Source of the DNA: Deltaproteobacteria bacterium
GTDB lineage: Bacteria > Myxococcota > Myxococcia > Myxococcales > 40CM-4-68-19
Reading direction: 5' to 3'
DNA: 14,775 nucleotides
Assembly: GCA_005879505.1 (NCBI GenBank)
Contig: VBKQ01000013.1
Span: 1-14,775, forward strand
Shown here: one piece after another, positions 14,704 through 14,775 of the stretch
Layout of the letters: every line of letters begins with the position of its first letter
Numbering within the stretch: the stretch's first letter is position 1
Notes under the pieces: generated by a model
Seen by the model: only the letters and a program-made list of their open reading frames with translations
Told to the model about the DNA's origin: nothing
Databases searched by the model: none
Translations under genes and position numbers: made by a program

Positions 14704-14775
14704 ATGGATCGTCCATCCAAAGCTCTCATCGCCTTCGCTCTCATCGGAGCGGCATGCTCCGCGGTACCGAGGCCC
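14704..14775 (+). CDS. N-terminus of a probable exported protein or lipoprotein, cut by window edge
   Basis: Twenty-four codons are visible, reading MDRPSKALIAFALIGAACSA and onward. A Lys at position 6 precedes a hydrophobic stretch and then Cys18 in IGAAC. This resembles a lipoprotein signal, although the -3 residue (Gly) is not ideal for a lipobox. The start is well supported: AGGAGG lies 6 bases before the ATG. A strong dyad lies just upstream, so the gene may be regulated. No family can be named from this fragment. Confidence 0.7.
   Translation, partial: MDRPSKALIAFALIGAACSAVPRP

Noticed and set aside
1..14775. CRISPR arrays, insertion sequences, tRNA or rRNA genes.
   Set aside because: No spaced repeats of the right size, transposase motifs, terminal inverted repeats, tRNA cloverleaf or rRNA sequence could be recognised on either strand.

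Overview
The window is a GC-rich, densely packed stretch of bacterial chromosome. Genes on both strands often overlap by 4 bp or meet end to end. The gene set includes an oxygen-tolerant type of [NiFe] hydrogenase, E. coli-type SerA, cytoplasmic two-component kinases, a BON-SRPBCC membrane protein and a DUF3943 protein. This suggests a free-living soil or sediment bacterium, perhaps Myxococcota or another GC-rich proteobacterium-like lineage. That placement is inference from base composition and gene content; there is no rRNA or other marker.

Layout. Minus strand, 1-3928: the start of hypC (cut by the left edge), hypF, a small DUF2892 membrane protein and a BON-membrane-SRPBCC protein. Next on the minus strand is serA (4023-5246). 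Plus strand, 5338-10395: four genes, each starting inside the stop codon of the one before (ATGA overlaps). They are the hydrogenase small subunit, the hydrogenase large subunit, a cytoplasmic PAS histidine kinase and a receiver-first hybrid histidine kinase. A single-domain response regulator meets this cluster tail to tail with no bases between the stops. A TerC-family membrane protein follows on the plus strand, preceded by two hairpins. A divergent pirin/MarR pair (11838-13294) shares an intergenic region with clear dyad repeats. After a Rho-independent terminator come a DUF3943 exported protein and, convergent with it, a PhnB-like VOC protein. The right edge cuts a probable exported or lipoprotein gene that lies behind a strong dyad.

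How the genes work together. HypF and HypC build and deliver the Fe(CN)2CO group of [NiFe] hydrogenases, so the left part matures the enzyme encoded at 5338-8099. The small subunit has no Tat signal. It carries Cys-x-x-Asp at the proximal-cluster site and four Cys at the medial site. The large subunit has the L1 and L2 nickel motifs. Together these match the group 1h (actinobacterial-type, formerly group 5) hydrogenases that oxidise H2 at low concentrations in air. The most striking point is that this hydrogenase is translationally chained to two soluble kinases, with a lone receiver gene next to them and no DNA-binding output domain. This suggests either a H2- or redox-linked phosphorelay or a dedicated control module for the enzyme.
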